Positions 10,611 to 19,202 of a DNA stretch of 64,000 nucleotides are shown piece by piece. Source of the DNA: Brevundimonas sp. GTDB taxonomy: Bacteria > Pseudomonadota > Alphaproteobacteria > Caulobacterales > Caulobacteraceae. The DNA lies in the NCBI RefSeq assembly GCF_013912065.1, contig NZ_JACESA010000008.1, positions 98,177 through 162,176 of the forward strand, in the 5' to 3' direction. Every line of letters starts with the position of its first letter. Positions within the stretch are counted from its first letter, which is position 1. The notes below the pieces were generated by a model. It saw only the letters and a list, made by a program, of their open reading frames with translations. It ran no database searches and was not told where the DNA came from. The position numbers and the translations under genes are program-made.

Positions 10611-11084
10611 CTAGCCGTGACGCGCGAAGACGCGTGTGCCGCCGCCCTCGAGGATCAGCAGGGTCTCATAGGGCTCGCGCTGGCCGTCCGGCGTCTCCAT
10701 GCCCGGCGACCCCAGGGGCATCGCCGGAACCGCCAGGCCCACGGCCTTGGGACGCTCGGCCAGAAGCCGTCTCACGTCCTCGGCCGGCACATGGCCCTCC
10801 AGAACATAGCCCCCGATCAGGGCGGTGTGACAGGACGCGAGGGCTTCGGGCACGCCTTGGGTGCTGCGGATCGAGCGGAGACTGGGAAGCTCGCTGATCC
10901 GCGCCTCGAAGCCCGCGGCGCGCATGTGATCCACCCAGGCCGTGCAACAGGCGCAGGTCGGCGTCTTGTAGACGGCGAGCTCGTTCGACGCGCGACCGAC
11001 CGGGGCGCAGGCCGCGACCGCCAGGGCGCCCGTTCCCATGGCGATGAGACTGCGGCGTGAGAGTGGAATGGAGTGGGATCCCAT
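10611..11084 (-). CDS. DUF411 metal-binding exported protein
   Basis: A 157-residue DUF411 protein. The N-terminus (LSRRSLIAMGTGALAVAAC) looks like a twin-arginine or lipoprotein signal. The mature part opens with VYKTPTCACCTAWVDHM, whose CxCC cluster is the family's metal site, and has SCHTALIGGYVLEGHVP, another signature segment. DUF411 genes are commonly found in copper-resistance clusters. It lies 13 bp upstream of the PepSY gene and is cotranscribed with it. Confidence 0.9.
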   Translation of the reverse strand: MGSHSIPLSRRSLIAMGTGALAVAACAPVGRASNELAVYKTPTCACCTAWVDHMRAAGFEARISELPSLRSIRSTQGVPEALASCHTALIGGYVLEGHVPAEDVRRLLAERPKAVGLAVPAMPLGSPGMETPDGQREPYETLLILEGGGTRVFARHG

Positions 11085-11134
11085 GAGACCTCAAGAAAAC
11101 GATGTGCAAACGGCGCTGACCGTCGCGGTCGCGC

Positions 11135-11602
11135 TCAGGCCGCCGGACGGAAAGGCCGCGCCGAGGAATGATAGATGTCGAACCTCCACTCGTCACCTCG
11201 CTTGCGCAGGACGCTGGTCGCGGCGCCGCGGCGTTCTATGGGAGCTCGCGCGCCGTCCTTGAAGGTGATGTGGTAGGTGTAGGTCTCGCTTACGAAGGCC
11301 GTATCGCCATCGACCTCGATCTTCATGTCGTGGTCGCGGAAGTCGAACCCAGCGAGATCGGCGAACTCAGGACCCAGATGGTGCTCCAGATAGTAGGCGA
11401 ACGATCCCTCCACGCCGCCGTTCTCGAAGATTTCGGAGTCGGACCAGAACAGGGCCGGCGTCTGCGACACATCCATCCGCTCGATGGCGGTCTTGTAGGC
11501 GGTGACCACGGCGCGGACCTGTTGTTCGTCCGCGGTCTGGGCCTGCGAGGCGGTGGCGAGGAGAGCGGCGACCGCCAGTCCGGCGAAGGTTGAACGAAAC
11601 AT
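11135..11602 (-). CDS. exported NTF2-like (SnoaL/DUF4440-type) protein
   Basis: A 155-residue protein with a clean signal peptide (MFRSTFAGLAVAALLATASQAQ). The rest fits an NTF2/SnoaL fold: EQQVRAVVTAYKTAIERMD is the opening helix and YTYHITFKDGARAPIERRG plus EWRFDIYHSS are the strands. The ATG at 11602 is chosen over a longer upstream reading because the signal peptide follows and CAGGAG precedes it. Substrate is unknown. It lies between DUF2231 and DUF411 genes. Confidence 0.82.
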   Translation of the reverse strand: MFRSTFAGLAVAALLATASQAQTADEQQVRAVVTAYKTAIERMDVSQTPALFWSDSEIFENGGVEGSFAYYLEHHLGPEFADLAGFDFRDHDMKIEVDGDTAFVSETYTYHITFKDGARAPIERRGAATSVLRKRGDEWRFDIYHSSARPFRPAA

Positions 11603-11691
11603 CGTGGGCGAGGCTCCTGTTTGCCGGCCGCGAAAGGTGTGTCGGACGGGCGTGGGTGAAAAAACGACAAGGTTGAACGACGGCGCGGCCT

Positions 11692-12342
11692 TCAGAACAT
11701 CAGATGTCTCACGCCGTGGGTCAGCATGCCGCCCAAGAGGCCGTTGATCACGACGGCGACGGCGGTGAGCGTCAACAGGCCGATGTAGACTCTCTCGCGC
11801 CCGGGCCCCGGCCGGCGGACCCAGTGCTCCTTCGCCCACCAGCTGAGGAGGCCCAGCGCGGCGATCGAAGTGCCGAGCCATCTGTGAGAGGCGTGGGTCG
11901 CGTCGTCCCGTCCCGGCATCCCCATGGCGAACCAGCCCAATGCCACTGCGCCGACCGCGGAGATGGCCGCCAAGGCGATGATGACGCGCGTGCCCTGGGT
12001 CAGGACCGGACGCCGGAGGGTCAGGGCGGCGATCTCGAGGAGGGCGGCGACGAGGAACAGGGCGATCGGAAAATGCACCGCGGCCGGGTGCATGGCGCCG
12101 AGCCAGCGGTACAGGCGCTGCGGCATGGGTTTCGGACCCTCGTCCGCCATCATGGCCCCGTGGTCCATGTCGGCCGCCATGCCGGGCATGGCCATCATGT
12201 CCGATTGCGGCCCCTCGGCGGTCGATGCGGCGCTCTGGCCGCGAACCGCCGGGGCGTCATGATCCTCGTGCGCGATCGCGGGCGCGCTCACCGACAAGGC
12301 GAGCGCGAGTCCCAATGCCGGGAAAAATCCGCGTGATGTCAT
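11692..12342 (-). CDS. DUF2231 multi-span membrane protein with a His/Met-rich periplasmic segment
   Basis: A 216-residue protein with a signal peptide ending in APAIA, then HEDHDAP and a Met/His stretch (MMAMPGMAADMDHGAMM) likely to bind copper. Four hydrophobic helices follow, the first after LGAMHPAAVHFPIALF, the DUF2231 hallmark. It heads the minus-strand operon and is divergent from the CnrYXH-like module, suggesting control by that ECF sigma factor, which I infer from layout only. Confidence 0.87.
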   Translation of the reverse strand: MTSRGFFPALGLALALSVSAPAIAHEDHDAPAVRGQSAASTAEGPQSDMMAMPGMAADMDHGAMMADEGPKPMPQRLYRWLGAMHPAAVHFPIALFLVAALLEIAALTLRRPVLTQGTRVIIALAAISAVGAVALGWFAMGMPGRDDATHASHRWLGTSIAALGLLSWWAKEHWVRRPGPGRERVYIGLLTLTAVAVVINGLLGGMLTHGVRHLMF

Positions 12343-12459
12343 AAACCCTCTCCACTCCTGTCCCTTCTGCTATCTACGCAGCGCGAGGTCCGCCCCCTCG
12401 CCCGAGGGATGTCACGGTCTTGGCCGTAGTAGGATGTAGGGGCGCAAGGAGAGTGTTCG

Positions 12460-12741
12460 ATGTCGCTTAAACTGGATGACATTCTGGCCGAGTCCGCGAT
12501 GACGCCCATCGGCCGGTCGCTCGACGGGCTCGAACCGCTGGTCTGGAGCCGGGTCGAGACGCTTCGCGGCGAACGACTGGCCACGCAGGTCCGTCTCGGC
12601 GCGGTCGCCGTGGCCCTCGCCACCGGTCTGACGGCGGGCGGCGTCGGCGCGGCCGCCGCGCCGAGCCCGCCGGGAGAGATGGCCATCTTCACGGTCGATG
12701 CGGGCCTGTCGCCTCTGGTGAGACTGGAAACCGGGCGGTGA
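12460..12741 (+). CDS. CnrY-like membrane anti-sigma factor
   Basis: A 93-residue protein with an N-terminal cytoplasmic part (KLDDILAESAMTPIGRSLDGLEPLVWSRVETL), one membrane span (LGAVAVALATGLTAGGVGAAAA) and a short periplasmic tail. Size, topology and position directly before a CnrX-like sensor and an ECF sigma factor match CnrY/NccY anti-sigma factors, which hold the sigma factor at the membrane. Sequence-level identity is too low for certainty by eye. AAGGAGA precedes the ATG. Confidence 0.68.
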   Translation: MSLKLDDILAESAMTPIGRSLDGLEPLVWSRVETLRGERLATQVRLGAVAVALATGLTAGGVGAAAAPSPPGEMAIFTVDAGLSPLVRLETGR

Positions 12742-13178
12742 TGCGCGGCTGGCGCGCGATCGTCCTGACGGCCGTGCTGGCGGCCGTCGCCAGCGGCGCG
12801 GGCACCTGGATCAGCGCCAGCTGGGTGCTGAGCCGGCGCGAGCCGCCGTCCCTGCACGACATCGTGCACCACGATCTCAAGCTGTCGCCTGACCAGTTGA
12901 CGCGCATCGAGGCGGTCGAGGCCCGGTTCGCAGCGCGTCGGCCCGCGCTCGAAGCCGATGTCCGCGCGGCCAACCTCGAGCTGGCGCGCGCGATCGAACA
13001 GAGCGACGGCGACGGTCCCCCGGTTCAGGCCGCGGTCGACCATTTCCACGTCGCCATGGGCGCCCTTCAGAAGGAGACGATAGCCCACGTCTTCGAGATG
13101 CGGTCGGTGCTGACCCCTGCCCAGGCCGAGGTCTTCGACGACCGCATCGTGGCGGCTCTCGCGCCCGACGAAGGCTAG
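12741..13178 (+). CDS. CnrX-like periplasmic metal sensor
   Basis: A 145-residue protein with an N-terminal anchor (AIVLTAVLAAVASGAGTWI) and a helical periplasmic domain. SLHDIVHHDLKLSPDQ has the His positions used for metal sensing in CnrX, and the four-helix hairpin (residues about 45-140) matches the heavy-metal resistance/CnrX/ZraP-like family. It would sense metal and release the CnrY-like anti-sigma. The ATG at 12741 overlaps the upstream stop; a GTG three bases earlier is the alternative. Confidence 0.8.
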   Translation: MRGWRAIVLTAVLAAVASGAGTWISASWVLSRREPPSLHDIVHHDLKLSPDQLTRIEAVEARFAARRPALEADVRAANLELARAIEQSDGDGPPVQAAVDHFHVAMGALQKETIAHVFEMRSVLTPAQAEVFDDRIVAALAPDEG

Positions 13179-13186
13179 CGTTCCGG

Positions 13187-13765
13187 GTGGAGAGTCCAGC
13201 GAACCTGTCAGCGCGCGCCGCCGGCGGCGATCGGGCGGCCTTCGGCGCGCTGATGCAGCAGACCAAGACGGCCCTGTTCCGCTTCGTCCGGCGCTATGTC
13301 GGCGACGAACAGGATGCGTGGGATCTGTTGCAGGAGACCTATGCGGCGGCGTGGATCAACATCCGCCGCTATGACCCGACCCGGCCCTTCGAAGCTTGGA
13401 TCCGGACCATAGCGCTCAACAAATGCCGGGACTGGAGCCGCCGCCGGTTCGTCCGACGCCTGATCCGGGGCGACGTCGATCTGGCATCGCCGGAAGCCTT
13501 GGCCGTGGCGAACGGCGACGAGCCGGCGGATGAACGGATGGAGGCCGGCGACCGACTCGCCCGTCTGAACGAGGCGATCAGCCTTTTGCCGCCGCATCTC
13601 AAGGCCCCGCTGCTGCTCACCGCGATCGAGGGGCGCAGCCAGGCGGAAGCGGCCGAAATTCTCGGCGTGACCGTCAAGACGGTGGAGACGCGCGTCGCGC
13701 GCGCCCGTCGCAAGCTGTTCGATGTCCTGGGCGGCGCGGGCGACGTCCCGCCGGCTCCGAAATGA
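13187..13765 (+). CDS. ECF sigma factor (CnrH-like)
   Basis: A 192-residue sigma-70-family ECF factor with a GTG start. Region 2 (RFVRRYVGDEQDAWDLLQET) and region 4 (LPPHLKAPLLLTAIEGRSQAEAAEILGV, then TVKTVETRVARARRKL) are complete. Its position after the CnrY/CnrX-like genes makes a three-gene sensing module: sensor in periplasm, membrane anti-sigma, sigma in cytosol. Targets are probably the flanking copper operons, inferred from location. Confidence 0.92.
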   Translation: MESPANLSARAAGGDRAAFGALMQQTKTALFRFVRRYVGDEQDAWDLLQETYAAAWINIRRYDPTRPFEAWIRTIALNKCRDWSRRRFVRRLIRGDVDLASPEALAVANGDEPADERMEAGDRLARLNEAISLLPPHLKAPLLLTAIEGRSQAEAAEILGVTVKTVETRVARARRKLFDVLGGAGDVPPAPK

Positions 13766-13873
13766 CGCGGATGAAGGCCGGACGGCGAGGGCTGCGGCGC
13801 TCGCCCGCGTAAACCAGTATGAAGGCGTCGATGGAAATACCTGACCGTCGCCCTCTTATCAGGAGCTTGCCAC

Positions 13874-14209
13874 ATGAGATTGCCGATCCTCGCCGCGGCC
13901 GCGGCGGTCACCCTGGGCGCCTGCCAGCCCGCCGCCGAGCCTCAACCGGTGGACGCCGAGCCGACGCCGGACGCTTCAGCGATGGCTCCGATGGAAGCCG
14001 TGCCGGCCGCAACCCCCGAGGCGACGCCGCCGCAGGCCGCCACGCCCGCCCCTGCCGCATCAACCCCGGCCGCGCCTCCCAAGGCATCGGCGCCCCGCCC
14101 GGCCCCCCGGCCCGCGCCCGCGCCAGAGCCGACACCGCCGCCTGCCGATCCGATGGCCGGCCATGACATGTCGAAGATGGACGGCATGACCATGCCGCCC
14201 AAACAGTAG
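13874..14209 (+). CDS. Pro/Ala-rich lipoprotein with a Met/His C-terminus
   Basis: A 111-residue predicted lipoprotein (lipobox LGAC, Cys at about 16). The middle is a low-complexity Pro/Ala linker; the C-terminus, PMAGHDMSKMDGMTMPPK, has the same HDMS/M motif as the CopB repeats nearby and probably binds copper. No fold is recognisable. AGGAG lies eight bases before the ATG. It precedes the CopC-like gene and is likely cotranscribed. Confidence 0.72.
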   Translation: MRLPILAAAAAVTLGACQPAAEPQPVDAEPTPDASAMAPMEAVPAATPEATPPQAATPAPAASTPAAPPKASAPRPAPRPAPAPEPTPPPADPMAGHDMSKMDGMTMPPKQ

Positions 14210-14234
14210 TTCGCTTGAAGTCCAGGAGTTTTCG

Positions 14235-14645
14235 ATGAACCGTTCAATACTCGCCACTCTCGCCGCCCTCGCGGCCTTCGCTCCTCTGTCGGCCGCCCAG
14301 GCCCAGAGCCAGTCGCATGCCGGCATGTCGGCGCAGGACCACGCCGCCATGCAGGCGCCGGCCAATGGCGTGGCGACCACTCCGGCGGACAACGCCATGC
14401 TGTCCTCCGCCCCGACCACCTTCTCGGCGACTTTCCCGCACGCCATGGTCCTGACGTCCCTTCGCCTGACCGGCGGACCGTCGAACCAGGCGGTCGATGT
14501 GGCCCTGTCAGCGGAGGCTGCACCCGCGGTCACCGTCAGCGCCCCGCTTCCGGCCCTCGCGCCCGGCACCTACGCCGCCGCCTGGACCGCGAAGGGCGCC
14601 GACGGCCATCAGATGAACGGCGTCGTCCGTTTCATGGTTCACTGA
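14235..14645 (+). CDS. CopC-like periplasmic copper-binding protein
   Basis: A 136-residue exported protein with a signal peptide (LAALAAFAPLSAAQAQ), a His/Met segment (SHAGMSAQDHAAMQA) and a CopC-type beta-sandwich: DNAMLSSAPTTFSATFPHAM, and the closing strand GTYAAAWTAKGADGHQMNGVVRFMV. The motif pattern (P-x-F at start, W-x-x-x-x-x-DGH near the end) matches the CopC/YobA domain. A close paralogue is at 37014-37397. A strong terminator follows. Confidence 0.85.
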   Translation: MNRSILATLAALAAFAPLSAAQAQSQSHAGMSAQDHAAMQAPANGVATTPADNAMLSSAPTTFSATFPHAMVLTSLRLTGGPSNQAVDVALSAEAAPAVTVSAPLPALAPGTYAAAWTAKGADGHQMNGVVRFMVH

Positions 14646-14688
14646 GGAGGCGGCCTCCCGCCTCCTGAGGGGCCGAAACCGAAGTGGG

Positions 14689-14720
14689 GAACGCCGCGCG
14701 GCGAGCCGCGCGGCGTTTTT
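14689..14720 (+). terminator. rho-independent terminator
   Basis: A 12-bp GC-rich stem (AACGCCGCGCGG paired with CCGCGCGGCGTT) closes a four-base loop and runs into TTTTT. It ends the CopC-like transcript and lies between convergent genes. A weaker 9-bp hairpin without a T tract lies just upstream (about 14643-14667). Confidence 0.9.
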
Positions 14721-14805
14721 CTTGCGCGATCGGATCGTCGATCTGGCGCACCTCGATCGCGGGCGGCTTAAAAGCGACGCGGCGGTATCCCGCACGCCGA
14801 ACCCT

Positions 14806-15567
14806 TCATTCACGCTGAGTGTGAAGCGCAGGCAGACAACGCGCCAGGCCCGTCAAGGTCCTGACCACCACGTCGGCGTCGCTGCGACGGGGTTCGGCCT
14901 CAAGGGCCCGTTCCGGATCATACAGCACGGTCCGACAGCCCAGAGCCTTGGCCGGACGGATGTCCCATTCGAGGCTGTCGCCGATCACGCAGACCTCGGG
15001 GGCCTCGACGGCCAGGGCGGCGAACGCACGCCTGAACGCGTCGGGAAAGGGCTTTCCCACGCCGACTTCGCCCTCGATCTGAATGTGATCGAAATACGGT
15101 TCGAGACCGAACCGTTCGATCTTGGCGCGCTGCAACGGTCCGGCGCCGTTGGTGAGAAGCGCGAGGCGATAGCCCGCGTCGCGCAAGTCGAGCAGCAGGG
15201 CCTCAGCCCCCGCCTCGAGCCGCATCTCTTCGTCCCGCCGCCGGCTGAAGGCGTCGGCGAGGCTCGAGACCGTTTCGCAAGCCGGTGCGGGATGGCCTTC
15301 CCGAAGCAGGGTCTCGAAGGCCGCTGTCGCGATGAGGCGCCGCGCGTGTCGTGGGTCGGCGCGACCCAACTCATGACACCGCGGGTCGCGCCAGAACGCC
15401 TGCCCGGCCCGCGTGAGCGCCTGCGCCGCGATATCCGGGGCGAGGCCGCCCAGCTCGGCTTGCATCATCAAGCAGACGCTCCGCCAGGCCAGATCCGGCC
15501 GGCGGTAGGCCGAGAGCAGGGTGTCGTCGAGGTCGATGACCACGGCCGAGAGGGGCCGCGGCCTCAC
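14806..15567 (-). CDS. HAD-superfamily hydrolase
   Basis: A 253-residue phosphatase-like protein with HAD motif I VIDLDDTLL (the two Asp residues), motif II LLTNGAG (Thr), motif III Lys in GVGKPFPDAF and motif IV VIGDSLEWDI. A helical cap lies between motifs I and II. Length is typical of YjjG/HAD-IA enzymes acting on small phosphomonoesters; substrate unknown. The start is GTG at 15567. It lies downstream of copB on the same strand but shows no obvious copper link. Confidence 0.9.
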   Translation of the reverse strand: MRPRPLSAVVIDLDDTLLSAYRRPDLAWRSVCLMMQAELGGLAPDIAAQALTRAGQAFWRDPRCHELGRADPRHARRLIATAAFETLLREGHPAPACETVSSLADAFSRRRDEEMRLEAGAEALLLDLRDAGYRLALLTNGAGPLQRAKIERFGLEPYFDHIQIEGEVGVGKPFPDAFRRAFAALAVEAPEVCVIGDSLEWDIRPAKALGCRTVLYDPERALEAEPRRSDADVVVRTLTGLARCLPALHTQRE

Positions 15568-15682
15568 CGAGACCTCCCCGTCCTTTCCAGCCGCCGAGAC
15601 CGGGGACGCCGCGCCTCGGCGACGATCCGCGACCGCCTATCGGGGCCAAGGATCAGACGAGGCCCGCCGCCGCCGACCTTCG

Positions 15683-17206
15683 CTAGAACCACGTCCGGAT
15701 GCCGACGACGAGGCGCGTGTCTTCCGAGCTTCGCCCATCGGCTTCGAGGAAGTCCGCCGTATTCCCGAAGCTCTTGGTCCATTCCAGGCCGACATAGGGG
15801 GCGAACTCCTTGTGGAATTCGTACCGCAGCCGAGCCCCGATCTGGATCGACGTCAGGCCGGATCCAATCCGGAGCTCGGGGATGTCCTCGGCCGACAGCA
15901 CGACTTCAGCGCGAGGCTGCACGATCCAGCGGTTGGTGATCCGCTGATCGTATTCGGCCTCCGCCCTCGCCGTGAGTTCACCCTTGTTGGAGAGGAAGGC
16001 CGCCGCATCGACCTCGAACCAGTAGGGCGCGAGGCCCTGAACGCCCACGACCAGATCGGTTCGATCGCCCTCCGGACGGTAGGTCTGTCGCAGACCCGTC
16101 TGGAAGTCGAAGAAGGGCCGGAACGCCCGGCTGTAAAGGGCCTGGATCTCGGCTTCCTCGACCTCGCCGTCGAAGTCGCCCTCGACTTCCGACTTCCACC
16201 AGAAGCGGTTGATGTCGCCGCCGGTCCAGCCCTGCGCGTCCAGCGCGTAGCCTTCTTCGCCGTCTCCGAAACTCGCTTCGAGCTGGTCGATGATCACCGC
16301 GGTGGTCCGCACGTCGCCATTCTCGACGCGAAGCTGTTCGCGGGCCGCCGCCATCTCCGCGGGATCGAACAGGGTATCGGCGGCGTGAGCGGGGCCGCTG
16401 GTCGCCCCGGGCGGAACGGGCATTTCCGGAGGGCGTCCCGGGTTGTCCGCGCTGGTCGGCACGTCGGGCGGCATCGCCATGGCCGACATGTCATGACCCG
16501 GGGGCATCTGCCCCATGGTCGACATGTCATGTCCCGCCGGCATGGCCGACGCGGGCGCGGTCTGCCGCATCGTTGACATGTCGTGCCCGGCGTGGGGATC
16601 CGGCTGACCGGCGGCGGCCGGCTGTTGGCCGGCCTGCATGGTCGACATGTCATGTCCCGCCGGCATGGCCGGCGCGGGCGCGGTCTGCCGCATCGTCGAC
16701 ATGTCGTGCCCGGCGTGCGGGTCCGCCTGGCCGGCGGCGGCCGGCTGCTGGCCGCTCTGCATGGTCGACATGTCATGTCCCGCCGGCATGGCCGGCGCGG
16801 GCGCGGTCTGCCGCATCGTCGACATGTCGTGCCCGGCGTGAGGATTCGGCTGACCGGCGCCGGCCGGCTGTTGGCCGCTCTGCATGGTCGACATGTCATG
16901 TCCCGCCGGCATGGTCGGCGCGGGCGCGGTCTGGCCCATCGTCGACATGTCGTGCCCGGCGTGGGGGTCCGCCGACGCCGGCGCGCGCTCGGGCACGGCG
17001 CCGGTTGGGCAGGCCGGCGCCCCGAGCGTTCCGACGCGGGAGGGATCCGCCGTCGGCGCGCCGCGCCGGACGCAACCGGCGGGCAGCTGGACGGCGGGCT
17101 GGACGGCGTTAGCCGCCGCGCCGTGCCCGGCGTGGCTCTGGGCGAACACCGGGCCGGCCGAGGCCGCGAGGAGCAGAGGGACGAGACCCACAGACCGACG
17201 GATCAT
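15683..17206 (-). CDS. copB: copper resistance outer-membrane protein CopB with long metal-binding repeat
   Basis: A 507-residue CopB. A signal peptide (VPLLLAASAGPVFAQ) is followed by SHAGHG, then tandem HAGHDMSTM/PAGHDMSTM repeats over residues about 75-245, then the CopB barrel domain (about 290-507) with WKSEVEGDFDGEVEEAEIQALYSRA, GLAPYWFEVDAAAF and a C-terminal aromatic VVGIRTWF suited to outer-membrane insertion. It probably sequesters copper in or near the outer membrane with the CopA oxidase, whose stop overlaps its start. The repeat is longer than in most CopB proteins. Confidence 0.94.
   Translation of the reverse strand: MIRRSVGLVPLLLAASAGPVFAQSHAGHGAAANAVQPAVQLPAGCVRRGAPTADPSRVGTLGAPACPTGAVPERAPASADPHAGHDMSTMGQTAPAPTMPAGHDMSTMQSGQQPAGAGQPNPHAGHDMSTMRQTAPAPAMPAGHDMSTMQSGQQPAAAGQADPHAGHDMSTMRQTAPAPAMPAGHDMSTMQAGQQPAAAGQPDPHAGHDMSTMRQTAPASAMPAGHDMSTMGQMPPGHDMSAMAMPPDVPTSADNPGRPPEMPVPPGATSGPAHAADTLFDPAEMAAAREQLRVENGDVRTTAVIIDQLEASFGDGEEGYALDAQGWTGGDINRFWWKSEVEGDFDGEVEEAEIQALYSRAFRPFFDFQTGLRQTYRPEGDRTDLVVGVQGLAPYWFEVDAAAFLSNKGELTARAEAEYDQRITNRWIVQPRAEVVLSAEDIPELRIGSGLTSIQIGARLRYEFHKEFAPYVGLEWTKSFGNTADFLEADGRSSEDTRLVVGIRTWF
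16492..16983 (-). repeat. four 123-bp tandem repeats inside copB
   Basis: The same block starting ATGGTCGACATGTCATGTCC on the plus strand recurs at 16515, 16638, 16761 and 16884, always exactly 123 bp (41 codons) apart. Each unit encodes two HDMSTM motifs. Near identity at the DNA level points to recent expansion or ongoing gene conversion. Confidence 0.93.
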
Positions 17207-19065
17207 GACGAAGCTCCTGCCATCGGGCGGACGGTGACGACGTTGAACATGCCCGCGTGCATGTGCATCAGCATGTGACAGTGGAAGGCCCAGTCCCCGG
17301 GATTGTCGGCGGTCAGGTCAAAGGTGACCTTGCCGCCGGGGAGAACGTTGACCGTATGCTTCAGCGGTTGGTGGCCCGCCGGTCCGCCGGTCACCAGTTC
17401 GAAGAAGTGGCCGTGCAGGTGGATGGGGTGGGCCATCATGGTGTCGTTGACCAGGGTCACCCTCACCCGCTCGTTCCGCTCAAAGCGGATCGGCTCGACC
17501 AGTTCGCTGAACTTTCTTCCGTCGAAGCCCCACATGAACCGCTCCATGTTGCCGGTCAGGTGGATCTCCATGGTCCGCGATGGGGGACGCTGGTCCTTGT
17601 TGGGCGTCAGCGAGACCAGGTCGGTGTAGACCAGCACGCGGTGGGGTACGTCGGCCAGTCCCGTCGGGCGCTCGCCCATGCGGTTGGCCGGCGCCATGGC
17701 GATGGCGTCCACGCCGACCCCCACCGCCATGTCCGGCGGCGCGTTGGCGGGATCGCGCATGCTCATGCCGGCCATGGAGCCGTGGTCCATCCCGGTCATC
17801 GCACCCGTGGACTGGGTCGCCATGGCGCCGTGATCCATCCCGGCCATGGCGCCGCCGGAGGCGCCGGTCATGGCGCCATGATCCATCCCCGCCATGGCGC
17901 CGCCCGGCTGGCCTCCCATCGAGCCGTGGTCCATGCCGCCCATCCCGCCCATGTCCCCCATGCCCATGTCCTTCATGGTCAGGTTTGGAACCTCGCGGAG
18001 CGGCGGAACCTCGGCGGTCATCCCCAGGCGCGGAGCAAGGGTCGCCCGCCCCATGCCGGAACGGTCGATGGCCTCGGATACGATGGTGTAGGCCCGGTCT
18101 TCGGTCGGTCGGACGATGACGTCATAGGTCTCGGCGACGGAGATCTGGAACTCGTCGGTCTCGACCGGACGCACGTTCTCGCCGTCGGCCTGGACCACCG
18201 TCATCGGCAGGCCGGGGATGCGGACGTTGAAGATCGACATGGCCGAGGCGTTGATGATGCGCAGCCGCACCCGTTCGCCGGGTCGGAACAGGCCGGTCCA
18301 GTTCTCCTGCGGGCCGTGTCCATTGATCAGATAGGTGTAGGTCGTCCCATTCACGTCGAGGATGTCGCGCGGGTCCATCCGCATCTGGCCCCACATGCGC
18401 CGTTCCTCCAGGCTCATGCGGTCCTCGCCGGAGAAGAGGCCCGCCAGGGTCGTGCGCTGCCGGTTGAAGTAGCCGGGGCTCTTCTTCAGCTTGTCGAGGA
18501 TTTCGTGCGGATGCATGAAACTCCAGTCCGACAGGACCAGCACATGCTCGCGGTCGTAGGCGACCGGATCGGCGCCGGCCGGATCGATGACGATCGGCCC
18601 GTAATGGCCGAGCGCCTCCTGCAGGCCGGAGTGGCTGTGGTACCAGAAGGTGCCGGACTGCCTGATCGGAAACTCATAGACGAAGGTCTCGCGCGGCTTA
18701 ATGCCTGGGAAGCTGATCCCGGGCACCCCGTCCATCTGGAAGGGCAGGAGAATCCCATGCCAGTGGATCGAGGTGTCTTCGTCCAGGGTGTTCGTCACCG
18801 CCAGACGGGCGTTCTGGCCTTCACGCAGCCGCAACACCGGCGCCGGCAGCACGCCGTTGATGGTCGTGGCGGTCGCGGTGCGCCCGTTCACGGTGAAGGG
18901 TGTCTGACCGATGGTCAGATCGATATTCGGCCCAGTCAGGGTAGGCAGGTCCGACCGCAGCCCCGGCGAGCCCGTCTGCGCCCAGGCGGGCATCAGGCCC
19001 TGCAAGGCGGCGAGACCGCCGCCCGCGACGGCGCCGCGCAGCAGCAGTCGACGATCTAGCTTCAT
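17203..19065 (-). CDS. copA: periplasmic multicopper oxidase CopA (copper resistance)
   Basis: A 620-residue multicopper oxidase with a twin-arginine signal (LDRRLLLRGAVAGGG). All copper-ligand motifs are visible: HWHG (101-104), WYHSHSG (141-147), HPIHLHGH (546-553) and HCHMLMHMHAGM (595-606), the last holding the type 1 site. A Met-rich insert at about 367-435 (GGMDHGSMGG, AMAGMDHGAM and further copies) is typical of CopA/PcoA and binds Cu(I). It would oxidise Cu(I) to Cu(II) in the periplasm. It overlaps copB by four bases. Confidence 0.96.
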   Translation of the reverse strand: MKLDRRLLLRGAVAGGGLAALQGLMPAWAQTGSPGLRSDLPTLTGPNIDLTIGQTPFTVNGRTATATTINGVLPAPVLRLREGQNARLAVTNTLDEDTSIHWHGILLPFQMDGVPGISFPGIKPRETFVYEFPIRQSGTFWYHSHSGLQEALGHYGPIVIDPAGADPVAYDREHVLVLSDWSFMHPHEILDKLKKSPGYFNRQRTTLAGLFSGEDRMSLEERRMWGQMRMDPRDILDVNGTTYTYLINGHGPQENWTGLFRPGERVRLRIINASAMSIFNVRIPGLPMTVVQADGENVRPVETDEFQISVAETYDVIVRPTEDRAYTIVSEAIDRSGMGRATLAPRLGMTAEVPPLREVPNLTMKDMGMGDMGGMGGMDHGSMGGQPGGAMAGMDHGAMTGASGGAMAGMDHGAMATQSTGAMTGMDHGSMAGMSMRDPANAPPDMAVGVGVDAIAMAPANRMGERPTGLADVPHRVLVYTDLVSLTPNKDQRPPSRTMEIHLTGNMERFMWGFDGRKFSELVEPIRFERNERVRVTLVNDTMMAHPIHLHGHFFELVTGGPAGHQPLKHTVNVLPGGKVTFDLTADNPGDWAFHCHMLMHMHAGMFNVVTVRPMAGASS

Positions 19066-19132
19066 AAGATACTCCTGAAAGTCAGAACCGCGCCTCGGCG
19101 AGGCGACGATCTATAGGGTTTTACGCAGGCGA

Positions 19133-19174
19133 CCCGGTCGGCCCTCGCGACACGCTGCCGCAGAGCCGACCGGG
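19133..19174. other. 10-bp inverted repeat upstream of copA
   Basis: CCCGGTCGGC and GCCGACCGGG are separated by 22 bases between the DUF305 gene and copA. There is no T tract. A TATAGAT box for the minus strand (about 19110) lies between it and copA, so it may flank the copA promoter. Confidence 0.4.
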
Positions 19175-19202
19175 CCGGAAACTCCCGTCGCCTGGCGCTG
19201 GA

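Noticed and set aside
16492-16983. Regular 123-bp repeats resembling an array
   Set aside because: They stay in frame and encode copB metal motifs; no spacers or cas genes, so not CRISPR.
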